A stretch of DNA of 64,000 nucleotides from Nocardioides sp. S-1144 (GCF_005954645.2 NZ_CP040695.2:1364001-1428000); one strand, 5' to 3'. Shown: positions 11,948-23,220, counted from the first letter of the stretch. The notes: generated from the letters alone by a model not told the origin. Made by a program: numbers and translations.

Positions 11948-13213
11948 ATGACCTCGACCCACCAGCCCACCCAGCACCCCCGCTCCTGCTGCGACGAGTA
12001 CGCCGGTGTGCAGGCCGCCGTCTCGCGCCGCGGGCTGATGCGGGGTGCGCTCGCCCTGGCCGGGGCCAGCACCGTCGTGGGCGGCGCGGTGGTCACCTCC
12101 TCGCCCGCGTCGGCCCGGACGGCGTCCTCGGTGCTCGTCGTGCTGTCGCTGCGCGGTGGGGCCGACGGGCTCTCGCTCGTCGTGCCCCACGGCGACCCGG
12201 TCTACTACCGCGCCCGCCCGGGCATCGCGGTCCCCTCCGACCGGTTGCTGCACAAGGACGCGATGTTCGGGCTGCACCCGGCCCTGGCCCCGCTGACGCC
12301 GCTGTGGCAGGCGGGCAGGGTCGCCGCCGTCCACGCCACCGGGCTGCCGGTCGCCAACCGGTCGCACTTCTCCGCGATGGAGGAGGTCGAGGACGCCGAC
12401 CCCGGCTCCTCGACGCGCGTGGGGTGGCTCAACCGCCTGGTGGGCACGACGCCGGGCGGCTCGCCGCTGCAGGGCTTCGGCGTGGGCGGCGGCGTCCTCC
12501 CGACGTCGCTGCACGGGGCCTCGCCGGTGATGTCCGGCGGCGACGTCGACGCCCTCACCATCCCCGGCTCGAACGGCGACGGTCGCAAGAAGGCCTCGCT
12601 CCGCACCCTGTGGAAGGGCGAGGCGACCCCGCTGGGGCGCAGCATGCGCTCGGTGTTCGACGCCGTCGCGGACGCCGGCCCGATCCGCGCCGCGGCCGAC
12701 CACGGCGACGCCTACCCCGCGACCGACCTCGGGCGCGCGCTGTCGACGGCGGCCCGGATCGTCCGCGGCGACGTGGGGGTCGAGGTGATCACCGTCGACC
12801 AGGGCGACTGGGACATGCACGTCGGCACCGGCGGCTCCGACGACGGGTGGCTGGCGCGCAACGCCCGCGACCTGGCGGCGTCGATGGCGGCGTTCCTCGG
12901 CGACCTCGGCGACCAGGCCGGCAAGGTCACGCTGGTCACGATCAGCGAGTTCGGGCGCCGCGTCGTCGAGAACGACAGCGGCGGCACCGACCACGGTCAC
13001 GGCAACGTGATGCTCCTCGCCGGTGCCGGTGTCCGCGGCGGCTACCACGGCCGGTGGCCGGGGCTGTCGACCGGCTACGAGGCCGACCTGCGGGTCACCA
13101 CCGACCACCGGCAGGTGCTGGCCGAGATCGGCGCGGCCCGCTTCGGGGCCTCGCCGGCGACGGTGTTCCCGGGCCTGCGCCACGCACCCCTGGGCGTGGT
13201 CGGCAGCGGCTGA
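11948..13213 (+). CDS. DUF1501 domain-containing Tat-exported protein
   Basis: A 421-residue protein with a twin-arginine signal: SRRGLMRGALALAGASTVVGG at about residues 28-48, then an A-S-A-R-T cleavage region. The mature part has sulfatase/alkaline-phosphatase-fold traits of DUF1501: LSLRGGADGLSLVVP, then TISEFGRRVVEND and GTDHGHGNVMLLAGAGVRGG near the C-terminus. A cysteine pair (CC, residues 15-16) sits before the RR. It is translated together with the DUF1800 gene (6-bp gap). Export to the cell surface is well supported by the signal; the substrate is unknown. Confidence 0.9.
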   Translation: MTSTHQPTQHPRSCCDEYAGVQAAVSRRGLMRGALALAGASTVVGGAVVTSSPASARTASSVLVVLSLRGGADGLSLVVPHGDPVYYRARPGIAVPSDRLLHKDAMFGLHPALAPLTPLWQAGRVAAVHATGLPVANRSHFSAMEEVEDADPGSSTRVGWLNRLVGTTPGGSPLQGFGVGGGVLPTSLHGASPVMSGGDVDALTIPGSNGDGRKKASLRTLWKGEATPLGRSMRSVFDAVADAGPIRAAADHGDAYPATDLGRALSTAARIVRGDVGVEVITVDQGDWDMHVGTGGSDDGWLARNARDLAASMAAFLGDLGDQAGKVTLVTISEFGRRVVENDSGGTDHGHGNVMLLAGAGVRGGYHGRWPGLSTGYEADLRVTTDHRQVLAEIGAARFGASPATVFPGLRHAPLGVVGSG

Positions 13214-13214
13214 G

Positions 13215-13247
13215 CCGGCCCACCCAGCGCCCGGAGGAGCGGGCCGG
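13215..13247 (+). terminator. Possible hairpin terminator after the DUF1501 gene
   Basis: CCGGCCC at 13215-13221 pairs with GGGCCGG at 13241-13247, directly after the stop codon. The loop is long (19 nt) and there is no T-tract, so confidence is low. Confidence 0.35.
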
Positions 13248-13262
13248 GAACCGCCGGTCCGG

Positions 13263-13278
13263 TGTGACCTCTTTCACA
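13263..13278. promoter_or_regulatory. Crp/GlxR-type binding site upstream of the second sdh operon
   Basis: TGTGA-CCTCTT-TCACA is a perfect match to the TGTGAN6TCACA consensus of Crp-family regulators (mycobacterial Crp, corynebacterial GlxR). It lies 62 bp upstream of the first gene of the operon at 13340. This is a suitable position for activation or repression. No other perfect copy was noticed in the window. Confidence 0.7.
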
Positions 13279-13339
13279 TTCGGCCCGGTTCGTCCAGACT
13301 CGGCGCACCACCGGCTGACTGCACGAGCAAGGGGCGCGG

Positions 13340-14167
13340 ATGAGCACTGGCCAGGGAAGCACCGGCGTACGGGGCCCGACGCGGGCCCGGATCGCAGCCA
13401 GGACGCTCCGCACGGACCGGTGGTGGCAGGCGCCGCTGGCGACGTTCGTCGTGTTCTCCGCCTTCGTCGTCTACGCGACGGTGCGGGCCTTCACGGGCGC
13501 CGACTACTACGCGAAGCCCTACCTCTCGCCGTTCTACTCGCCGTGCCTGGGCGACTGCGTCGAGGGCGCCTCGGACTTCGGCCAGCCGTTCGGCTGGTTC
13601 CCGCTGTCGGCGGCGCTGATCATCCTGGTCTTCCCGCTCGGGTTCCGGATGACCTGCTACTACTACCGCAAGTCCTACTACCGGGCCTTCTGGCTCTCCC
13701 CGCCGGCGTGCGGGGTCGCCGAGCCGCACGCGGCCTACAGCGGGGAGTCGCGCTTCCCGCTGGTGCTGCAGAACGCGCACCGCTACTTCTGGTACGCCGC
13801 GGTCGTCGTCGGCCTGGTCCTCACCTTCGACGTCGTCCTGGCGTTCCGTCCCATGCCGGGCGAGTACGCCGTCGGCGACGGCGAGACCAGCGGCGTCCAC
13901 ATGGGCCTCGGCACGCTGCTGATGATCGTCAACATCGTGCTGATCTGGCTCTACACGCTCTCGTGCCACTCGTGCCGGCACGCCGTGGGTGGGCGGCTGC
14001 GGCACTTCTCCCGGCACCCGGTCCGCTACCGGCTCTGGACGTGGGTGTCGCGGCTCAACGCCCACCACGGCCGGTTCGCCTGGTACTCCCTGTTCTCGGT
14101 GGCGCTGGTCGACCTCTACGTCCTCCTCCTCGCCACCGGCACGATCCAGGACCTGAGGTTCTTCTGA
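13340..14167 (+). CDS. Sdh1-type succinate dehydrogenase membrane anchor subunit
   Basis: A 275-residue membrane protein with about five hydrophobic segments (near residues 33-52, 92-112, 150-172, 185-210 and 245-265). It is rich in paired cysteines and histidines (MTCYYYRKSYYRAFW, LSCHSCRH). It sits directly before the sdhA and sdhB genes (1-bp gap to sdhA). By length, position and character it matches the anchor of mycobacterial Sdh1 (Rv0249c type), which holds heme and links succinate oxidation to menaquinone. It is unlike SdhC at 8342-9055. An AGGGG-like ribosome site precedes the ATG. Confidence 0.88.
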   Translation: MSTGQGSTGVRGPTRARIAARTLRTDRWWQAPLATFVVFSAFVVYATVRAFTGADYYAKPYLSPFYSPCLGDCVEGASDFGQPFGWFPLSAALIILVFPLGFRMTCYYYRKSYYRAFWLSPPACGVAEPHAAYSGESRFPLVLQNAHRYFWYAAVVVGLVLTFDVVLAFRPMPGEYAVGDGETSGVHMGLGTLLMIVNIVLIWLYTLSCHSCRHAVGGRLRHFSRHPVRYRLWTWVSRLNAHHGRFAWYSLFSVALVDLYVLLLATGTIQDLRFF

Positions 14168-14168
14168 C

Positions 14169-16028
14169 ATGGACGAGTCGAGCACCCGGCACCCGATGAC
14201 CGGCAACGAGATGTCCGGCGCCGCCGAGGGCGGCACGGAGCGGCACACCTACGACGTCGTCGTGGTCGGCGCCGGTGGTGCCGGCCTGCGGGCCGCGATC
14301 GCCGCGCACGAGGCGGGCGCGCGCACCGCCGTCGTCTGCAAGTCGCTGCTCGGCAAGGCGCACACGGTGATGGCCGAGGGCGGGATCGCCGCGGCGATGG
14401 GCAACCGGTGGCCCGAGGACGGCTGGGAGGTGCACTTCCGCGACACCATGCGCGGCGGGAAGATGCTCAACCACTGGCGGATGGCCCAGCTGCACGCGCA
14501 GGAGGCGCCCGAGCGGGTGATGGAGCTCGAGGACTGGGGCGCGCTGTTCGACCGCACCGAGGACGGGCTGATCTCGCAGCGCGACTTCGGGGGTCACAAG
14601 TACGCGCGCCTGGCCCACGTGGGAGACCGCACCGGGCTGGAGATGATCCGGACGCTGCAGCAGCGCACGGTCGCGCTCGGCATCGACGTCTTCATGGAGT
14701 GCACCGTCACCGACGTCTTCAAGCAGGACGGCGTCGTGTCGGGGGCGCTGGCCTACTGGCGCGAGACCGGCCGGTTCGTCGTGTTCGACACCCCGACGGT
14801 CGTGCTGGCCACCGGCGGCATCGGCAAGTCGTTCAAGGTCACCTCGAACTCGTGGGAGTACACCGGCGACGGCCACGCCCTGGCCATGCGCACCGGGGCG
14901 TCGCTGATCAACATGGAGTTCGTGCAGTTCCACCCGACCGGCATGGTGTGGCCGCCGTCGGTCAAGGGGCTCCTGGTCACGGAGTCGGTGCGCGGCGACG
15001 GCGGCATCCTGCGGAACTCCGAGGGCGAGCGGTTCATGTTCGACTACATCCCCGAGTACTTCCGGGCCGAGACGGCCGACACCGTCGAGGAGGCCGACGC
15101 CTGGTACGAGGACAAGAAGAGCAACCGCCGACCTCCCGAGCTGCTGCCGCGCGACGAGGTGGCGCGAGCCATCAACTCCGAGATCAAGGCCGGGCGGGGC
15201 ACGCCGCACGGGGGCATCTACCTCGACATCGCCTCGCGCCGGAGCCCGGAGTTCATCCGCAAGCGGCTGCCCTCGATGTACCACCAGTTCAAGGAGCTCG
15301 CCGACGTCGACATCACCCGGGAGCCGATGGAGATCGGCCCGACCTGCCACTACGTGATGGGCGGGGTCGAGGTCGACCCCGACACCCAGGAGAGCGCGGT
15401 CACCGGCCTGTACGCCGTGGGGGAGTGCTCCGGCGGGATGCACGGCTCCAACCGGCTCGGCGGCAACTCCCTCGGCGACCTCCTCGTCTTCGGCAAGCGG
15501 GCCGGCGAGTCGGCCTCGGCCCACGCCGCCGGGCTGGGCGCGCGGCGTCCGCAGGTCGACGAGGACCACGTCCGCGCGGCCCGGGCCAGCGCGCTGGCGC
15601 CGTTCGAGGTGGAGGGCGGCGAGAACCCGTACTCGATCCAGGCCGACCTCCAGCAGTCGATGAACGACCTGGTCGGGATCATCCGCACCGGCCCGGAGCT
15701 GCAGGAGGCGCTGCGCGCGATCGAGGCCCTCAAGGTGCGGGCGGCGTCGATGAAGGTGGAGGGCCACCGCCAGTACAACCCGGGCTGGCACCTCGCCCTC
15801 GACCTGCGCAACATGCTGGTCGTCAGCGAGGCGGTCGCGCGGGCGGCGCTGGCCCGCGAGGAGTCCCGCGGTGGTCACACCCGCGACGACTTCCCCGGCC
15901 CCGACCCGGCGTGGGGCACCAGGAACCTCGTCGTGCGCCTCGACGCCGCCGGCACCGGCGTCGAGCTGCACGAGCAACCGCTGCCGGTGATGCCGGACGA
16001 GCTCCAGCAGTACTTCGAGAGCAAGTGA
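14169..16028 (+). CDS. sdhA: Sdh1-type succinate dehydrogenase/fumarate reductase flavoprotein subunit
   Basis: A 619-residue FAD subunit. The dinucleotide-binding motif DVVVVGAGGAGLRAAIAAHE is near residues 30-49. The flavin-attachment region LLGKAHTVMAEGGIAAAMGN contains the expected histidine. Substrate-domain blocks QFHPTG, RGDGGILRN, GPTCHYVMGGVEVD and GSNRLGGNSLGDLLVFGKRAG are all present. It oxidises succinate (or reduces fumarate) and is shorter than the class-B SdhA elsewhere in the window. The pattern matches the Rv0248c family of mycobacterial Sdh1. It is cotranscribed with the anchor (1-bp gap) and the iron-sulfur gene (10-bp gap). Confidence 0.95.
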   Translation: MDESSTRHPMTGNEMSGAAEGGTERHTYDVVVVGAGGAGLRAAIAAHEAGARTAVVCKSLLGKAHTVMAEGGIAAAMGNRWPEDGWEVHFRDTMRGGKMLNHWRMAQLHAQEAPERVMELEDWGALFDRTEDGLISQRDFGGHKYARLAHVGDRTGLEMIRTLQQRTVALGIDVFMECTVTDVFKQDGVVSGALAYWRETGRFVVFDTPTVVLATGGIGKSFKVTSNSWEYTGDGHALAMRTGASLINMEFVQFHPTGMVWPPSVKGLLVTESVRGDGGILRNSEGERFMFDYIPEYFRAETADTVEEADAWYEDKKSNRRPPELLPRDEVARAINSEIKAGRGTPHGGIYLDIASRRSPEFIRKRLPSMYHQFKELADVDITREPMEIGPTCHYVMGGVEVDPDTQESAVTGLYAVGECSGGMHGSNRLGGNSLGDLLVFGKRAGESASAHAAGLGARRPQVDEDHVRAARASALAPFEVEGGENPYSIQADLQQSMNDLVGIIRTGPELQEALRAIEALKVRAASMKVEGHRQYNPGWHLALDLRNMLVVSEAVARAALAREESRGGHTRDDFPGPDPAWGTRNLVVRLDAAGTGVELHEQPLPVMPDELQQYFESK

Positions 16029-16038
16029 GGGAGCGACC

Positions 16039-16815
16039 ATGGGCTACGAGCTGAAGCTGCGGGTGTGGCGCGGCGACCAGGACGGCGGCGACCTCGGCGA
16101 CTACGCCGTCGAGGTGTCCGAGGGCGAGGTCGTCCTCGACGCCCTGCACCGGCTGCAGGCCACCCAGGCCGGCGACCTCGCGATCAGGTGGAACTGCAAG
16201 GCCGGCAAGTGCGGCTCGTGCAGCGCGGAGATCAACGGCCGGCCCCGGCTGCTGTGCATGACCCGGCTCTCCGACTTCGACCCCGCCGAGACGATCACGG
16301 TGACCCCGATGCGGACCTTCCCGGTGATCCGCGACCTCGTCACCGACGTCTCGTTCAACTACGAGAAGGCCCGCGAGCTGCCGTCGTTCGCCCCGCCGCC
16401 GCGCGACGCCGACGGCCGGCGCCGGATGGCGCAGGTCGACGTCGAGCGCGGCCAGGAGTTCCGCAAGTGCATCGAGTGCTTCCTGTGCCAGGACGTCTGC
16501 CACGTCGTCCGCGACCACGACGACAACAAGCCGGCCTTCGCCGGGCCGCGGTTCTTCCTGCGCTACGCCGAGCTCGACATGCACCCCCTCGACACCCACG
16601 ACCGCCGCGAGCTCGCCCAGGGCGCCGCCGGCCTCGGGATGTGCAACATCACCAAGTGCTGCACCGAGGTCTGCCCCGAGGGCATCAAGATCACCGACAA
16701 CGCGATCATCCCGCTGAAGGAGCGCGTCGTGGACCGCAAGTTCGACCCCCTGGTCTGGCTCGGCGCCAAGATCGGCCTCCGCGCCAAGGACGACGACGGC
16801 CGCACCGAGGTCTGA
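16039..16815 (+). CDS. sdhB: Sdh1-type succinate dehydrogenase iron-sulfur subunit
   Basis: A 258-residue subunit with 2Fe-2S ligands C53, C58, C61 and C73. The first cysteine group of the C-terminal domain is C144-x2-C147-x2-C150-x3-C154. The second is C202, C207 and C212, with an extra C208. It transfers electrons from the flavoprotein to the membrane anchor. A GAGGGAG ribosome site precedes the ATG. It resembles the Rv0247c family. It is the last gene of the three-gene operon that starts at 13340. The next operon (mutAB) has its own putative -10. Confidence 0.94.
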   Translation: MGYELKLRVWRGDQDGGDLGDYAVEVSEGEVVLDALHRLQATQAGDLAIRWNCKAGKCGSCSAEINGRPRLLCMTRLSDFDPAETITVTPMRTFPVIRDLVTDVSFNYEKARELPSFAPPPRDADGRRRMAQVDVERGQEFRKCIECFLCQDVCHVVRDHDDNKPAFAGPRFFLRYAELDMHPLDTHDRRELAQGAAGLGMCNITKCCTEVCPEGIKITDNAIIPLKERVVDRKFDPLVWLGAKIGLRAKDDDGRTEV

Positions 16816-16925
16816 CCGCCGGCGCCGACCCGGCCGGAGATCCGGGGCGCGGGTACGGGGGTGGCGGCAGCCGAACGGTCGTACGGCAAACATCACAGTG
16901 GGTGGCCGTCGTCACGTCGGGTGCC

Positions 16926-16938
16926 TAGGGTGCCGAGC
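16926..16938 (+). promoter_or_regulatory. Putative leaderless promoter -10 of mutA
   Basis: TAGGGT (16926-16931) is followed by 7 nt and the ATG at 16939. There is no Shine-Dalgarno sequence and no room for a cobalamin riboswitch after this hexamer. Confidence 0.45.
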
Positions 16939-18662
16939 ATGACCATCGAGGGGACCGCCGTCGAGGGCGGCCTGGACGAGCCGACCGAGCTGGAGCCGGA
17001 GCAGGGCTCGCTCGAGCTGGCCCAGGCCGAGGACCGGCACACCCGCGCCGACTGGGAGCGCGAGACCGCCAAGGTGCTCCGCAAGGCGCGCCGGATGACC
17101 GACGAGGACGACGACGCGCTGGTCTGGGAGAAGCTGACCCGCACCACGCTCGACGGGATCCCGGTCGCGCCGCTGGGCACGCCCGAGCTGCTCGAGGACC
17201 TGCAGACCGCGGGCCGCCCGACCCGGGCGGGTGACTGGGACGTCCGCTCCCACGTCGCCGCCGGCCCCGCGCGGGCGGCCAACGAGGAGATCCTCGGCGA
17301 CCTCGAGGGGGGCGTGACGTCGACCTGGCTCGAGGCGGGCCCGGACACCGACTTCGAGACGCTGCTGGACGGCGTCCTGCTCGACCTCGCCCCCGTCGTC
17401 CTCCAGCCCCCGGCGGACGACGCCGCGGCGACCGCCCGCGCGTTCCTGGCCCGCGTCGGCGACGTCGCGCTGCACCCCGGCACCAACCTCGGCGCGCCCG
17501 CCTTCGACGCCGACGTCGCCGCGGCCGCGCGCGCGGCCGGCGTGCTGGGCTTCGTGCTGGACGCCACGGTGGTCCACGACCGGGGCGCCTCCGACGCCCA
17601 GGAGGTCGGCGCGGCGATGGCGGCCGCGGCGGGCTACCTGCGCGCCGCCACCGACGCCGGCCTCACCGTCGCCGAGGCCGCCGCCCTGGTCGAGTTCCGC
17701 CTGGCCGTCACCGACGACCAGTTCGCCGGCATCGCCAAGCTGCGGGCCGCGCGGCGGCTGTGGGCGCGGCTCCAGGAGCACTGCGACGCCGAGCCGGTCC
17801 CGATGCGGCTGCACGCCGTCACCAGCCGGCCGATGATGACGCGCTACGACCCCTGGGTGAACATGCTCCGCACCACCGTCGCCGCGTTCGCCGCGGGCGT
17901 GGGCGGCGCGGACGCCGTCACGGTGCTGCCGTTCGACTCCGCGCTGGGTCGCCCCGACGCCCTCGGACGCCGCAACGCCCGCAACACCTCCGCGCTGCTG
18001 ATCTCCGAGGCGCACGTCGCTCGCGTGGCCGACCCCGCCGGCGGGTCCTACGCCGTCGAGAGGCTCACCGACGACCTCGCGGTCGCCGCCTGGGCCGTCC
18101 TCGGGCGGCTCGACGACGGCGCCGACCTCACCGAGGAGATCGCCGCCGTCGCCCGCGAGCGCGAGGAGCAGGTCGCCACCCGCCGGCGTCCGCTGACCGG
18201 CGTCACCGAGTTCCCGAACCTCGCCGAGACGCTGCCCGAGCGGTCCGGCGACGGGCTCGCGGCGGCCGGCGTCCGGTCCTACGCGGCCAGCTTCGAGGCC
18301 CTGCGGGACGACCCGCCCGCCGAGCACGTCTTCCTCGCCACCCTCGGGCCCGTGTCCGCGCACACCGCGCGGGCGACGTTCGCGGCCAACCTCCTCGCGG
18401 CCGGGGGTGTCGCCACCGACCCCGCCGGCGCGACCGACGGCGTCGAGGCCCTGCTCGCGGCCTACGCCGGCCAGCGCGTCGTCTGCCTCGCCGGCACCGA
18501 CGCCGCCTACGCCGAGTGGGGCGCGGCCGCGGCCGCCGCCCTCCGCGAGGCCGGCGCGACCCGCGTCGTGGTCGCGGGCCGGCCCGCCGACCACGCCGAC
18601 GACTCCTGCGCGACGGGCGTCGACGCCCTCGCCTTCCTCAGCCGCACGCGAGAGGCCCTGTC

Positions 18663-18666
<4 letters not shown>
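16939..18666 (+). CDS. mutA: Methylmalonyl-CoA mutase small (beta) subunit
   Basis: A 575-residue non-catalytic subunit of the heterodimeric B12-dependent mutase that interconverts succinyl-CoA and (R)-methylmalonyl-CoA. The TIM-barrel part shows [19 protein letters not shown] near residues 55-73. [23 protein letters not shown] and [21 protein letters not shown] regions parallel the catalytic subunit. The C-terminal Rossmann domain lacks the DxHxxG cobalamin motif, as expected for this subunit. It is slightly shorter than the usual 610-640 residues. The start at 16939 is supported by the TAGGGT hexamer 7 nt upstream. Its TGA overlaps the mutB ATG (ATGA). Confidence 0.93.
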
Positions 18667-20834
<2,168 letters not shown>

Positions 20835-20846
20835 TGGTGGGCGCGA

Positions 20847-20941
20847 GGTCTCGACCCGCGGTGACGGCGTCCCCACGGCTCGACCACCGGAGCCGTCCGT
20901 CGGTCGAGCCGGGCGAGCGCCAACGAGCCCGGGTCGAGACC
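20847..20941. repeat. Nested inverted repeats between mutB and meaB
   Basis: The outer arms GGTCTCGACCCG (20847-20858) and CGGGTCGAGACC (20930-20941) are perfectly complementary. Inside, GGCTCGACC (20877-20885) pairs with GGTCGAGCC (20902-20910). The right half contains GCGAGCGCCAACGAGC, related to the core of the 5.3-kb repeats. It may stabilise mutAB mRNA, attenuate meaB, or be a mobile repeat. Confidence 0.75.
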
Positions 20942-20966
20942 CTCCCCGTCGACGAGCGGGCCGGCG

Positions 20967-21950
20967 ATGCCTGACGTCGAGGCCCTGGTCGCCGGGATCC
21001 GCGAGGGCCGGCGCGCGGCGGTCGCGCAGGCGATCACGCTCGTGGAGTCGGCGCTGCCGGCCAAGCGGGCCGCGGCGCGCGAGCTGCTCACGCTGCTGAC
21101 CACCGACGCCGGCGCCGGCGTCGGCTCGCCCGCGGTCCGGGTCGGCATCAGCGGCGTCCCGGGCGTGGGGAAGTCGACCTTCATCGAGGCGCTCGGCTCG
21201 CGGCTGACCGCGGCCGGGCACCGCGTCGGCGTCCTGGCCGTCGACCCGAGCAGCGTGCGCACCGGCGGCTCGGTGCTCGGCGACAAGACGCGGATGGCGC
21301 GGCTCTCGGCCGACCCGCACGCCTACATCCGCCCGAGCCCGAGCGCGGGCACGCTCGGCGGCGTGGCGCGGGCGACGGTGCAGGCGATGACGGTGCTCGA
21401 GGCCGCGACCTACGACGTGGTGCTGGTCGAGACCGTCGGCGTCGGGCAGTCCGAGGTCACCGTCGCCGGGATGGTCGACACGTTCCTGTTCCTCACCCTG
21501 GCCCGCACCGGCGACCAGCTGCAGGGCATCAAGAAGGGCATCCTCGAGATCGTCGACGTCGTCGCGGTCAACAAGGCCGACGGCGAGCACGAGCAGGAGG
21601 CGCGGGTGGCCGCGCGCGAGCTGGCCGGCGCGCTGCGGCTGGTGCGCGGGCACGGGGAGTGGGCGCCGCCGGTGGTCACCTGCTCGGCCCTGCACGACGT
21701 CGGCGTCGACGACCTCTGGCAGCGTGTCCTCGGGCACCGCGACCACCTCGGCGTCGAGGGCCTCGCCGCCAAGCGCGCCCAGCAGCAGCTCGCCTTCACC
21801 TGGGCGCTGGTGCGCGACGAGCTCGACCAGCGGCTGCGGCACTCACCCGGCGTCCGGGCGATCCGCGACGACGTCCGCGCCGAGGTCCTGGCCGGCGACC
21901 TGCCGGCCACGGTCGCGGCGGACCGGCTGCTGGCCGCCTACGACGGCTGA
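20967..21950 (+). CDS. meaB: Methylmalonyl-CoA mutase-associated GTPase MeaB
   Basis: A 327-residue G3E-family GTPase that gates adenosylcobalamin loading and protects methylmalonyl-CoA mutase. The Walker A motif G63-VPGVGKS-T71 is exact. The switch region DPSSVRTGGSVLGDKTRM and the Walker B-like VLVETVGVGQSE are typical. The guanine-specificity motif is NKAD. The C-terminal helical dimerisation part (about 260-327) is complete. It follows mutB after 132 bp containing the nested hairpin, so it belongs to the same functional unit although its transcription may be separately controlled. Confidence 0.96.
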   Translation: MPDVEALVAGIREGRRAAVAQAITLVESALPAKRAAARELLTLLTTDAGAGVGSPAVRVGISGVPGVGKSTFIEALGSRLTAAGHRVGVLAVDPSSVRTGGSVLGDKTRMARLSADPHAYIRPSPSAGTLGGVARATVQAMTVLEAATYDVVLVETVGVGQSEVTVAGMVDTFLFLTLARTGDQLQGIKKGILEIVDVVAVNKADGEHEQEARVAARELAGALRLVRGHGEWAPPVVTCSALHDVGVDDLWQRVLGHRDHLGVEGLAAKRAQQQLAFTWALVRDELDQRLRHSPGVRAIRDDVRAEVLAGDLPATVAADRLLAAYDG

Positions 21951-22054
21951 GCCGTCCCCAAAGCCGGGGTAAAGGTGCATCGATCCTGCCCGGCGGCGCC
22001 GGGGGCGAGCAGCATCGGTGGTCGTCCTGCCCGACCCCACGAGAGGCGCACTTC

Positions 22055-23146
22055 ATGCCCACCACCACCGCGACCCGTGCAGCGGTCGCCGGCCTGGCCG
22101 TCGCCCTGGCCGCCCCGTTCCTCACCTCGGCGCTCGCGACGTCCTCCGCCGCCGACGACACCGCGGGGTCCCCGGCCCCGCCCCGCGCCGTCACCCTCGT
22201 CCCCGGGCTGGTCAGCCCGCTGAGCGTCGCGGTCGGCGGCCGGCAGACCCGCTGGTTCAGCCAGAACTTCACCGGCACGCTGATGCGCCAGCGCGGCGAC
22301 CGGCCGGCCCGGCCGGTCTACCAGGCCGAGCGCGGCGTCGAGGTCGGCGCCGTCTCGGTGCACCGCGGCACCGTCGTCTTCGCCACCACCCTGCGGCGTC
22401 AGACCCACCTGATGAGGCTGGGTCGTGGGGGTGCGGCGAGCGAGCTGGCCGACCTCGGCGCCCACGAGCGGCGCACCAACCCCGACGGTGGCGTCCGCTA
22501 CGGGTTCCGCCGGCTCGGGGCCGACTGCGCCTCGCAGCTGCCCGAGCGGTTCCCGGCCCGCTACCGCGGCATCGTCGAGTCGCACCCCTACGCGACGACC
22601 ACCGCCGGCGGCCGCACCTGGGTCGCCGACGCCGCCGCCAACGCGATCCTCGAGGTCGACCGGCGCGGCCGGGTCAGCACGACCGCCGTGTTGCCGCCCG
22701 TGCCGGTCAGGATCACCCGCGCGGCCGCGGAGGCCAACGGGATGCCGGCCTGCACCGTCGGCCACGTCTACGTCTTCGAGGGCGTGCCCACCGACGTCGA
22801 GGTCGGACCGCGGGGCCAGCTCTACGTCTCGGCGCTGCCCGGCGGCCCCGAGGACGGCAGCACCGGCGCCCAGGGCCGGGTGTTCCGGGTCGACCCGGCC
22901 TCCGGCGAGGTCACCCTCGTCGCCAAGGGACTGGTCAGCGCGACCGGCCTCGCGGTGACGCCGCGGGGCGCGGTGTACGTCGCCGAGCTGTTCGGCTCGA
23001 GGATCTCCCGGATCGCCCCCGGCGCGCGGCGGGCGCGACCGTTCCTGCCGATCGGGATGCCCGGCGACGTCGAGCTCCACCGCGGTCGCCTGTTCGCGAC
23101 CGCCGACGTGCTGGCCGAGGGACGGCTGGTCGCGATCCGGCGCTGA
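22055..23146 (+). CDS. Secreted ScyD/ScyE family beta-propeller protein
   Basis: A 363-residue protein with a Sec signal peptide (AAVAGLAVALAAPFLTSALATSSA, cleavage near residue 33). Repeated blades resemble the ScyD/ScyE family: LVSPLSVAVGG, ESHPYATTTAGGRTWVADAA, PTDVEVGPRGQLYVSALPGG and GLAVTPRGAVYVAELFGSRI. ScyD/E were named in cyanobacterial scytonemin clusters, but actinobacterial members are common and uncharacterised. The mature protein has one free cysteine pair (DCASQLPERF and MPACTVGH). The ATG at 22055 has GAGAGG 9 nt upstream. Neighbouring genes do not suggest a pathway. Confidence 0.82.
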   Translation: MPTTTATRAAVAGLAVALAAPFLTSALATSSAADDTAGSPAPPRAVTLVPGLVSPLSVAVGGRQTRWFSQNFTGTLMRQRGDRPARPVYQAERGVEVGAVSVHRGTVVFATTLRRQTHLMRLGRGGAASELADLGAHERRTNPDGGVRYGFRRLGADCASQLPERFPARYRGIVESHPYATTTAGGRTWVADAAANAILEVDRRGRVSTTAVLPPVPVRITRAAAEANGMPACTVGHVYVFEGVPTDVEVGPRGQLYVSALPGGPEDGSTGAQGRVFRVDPASGEVTLVAKGLVSATGLAVTPRGAVYVAELFGSRISRIAPGARRARPFLPIGMPGDVELHRGRLFATADVLAEGRLVAIRR

Positions 23147-23220
23147 GTCCCGACGTTCGCCCGAGGGGGTGGTGGTGTCGCTCGACCCGGTCCGGGCCGA
23201 GGGGCGCCACCGCCGGGGGA

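Noticed and set aside
13740..14160. Transmembrane gene at 13340 as a plain hypothetical protein
   Set aside because: Its 1-bp spacing to sdhA, its length and its Cys/His-rich helices fit the Sdh1 anchor family, so a generic label would lose information.
8342..14199. Very long open frames antisense to the sdh, glycosyltransferase and DUF1501/DUF1800 genes (over 1600 codons)
   Set aside because: They have Arg/Pro/Gly/Asp-rich or Val/Asp/Gly/His-rich compositions typical of shadow frames in high-GC DNA and lack recognisable domains. The genes on the other strand and frames are certain.
16816..16938. Possible cobalamin riboswitch before the methylmalonyl-CoA mutase genes
   Set aside because: The spacer is 123 bp, no B12-box sequence is visible, and a -10 hexamer lies 7 nt before the start, leaving no leader.
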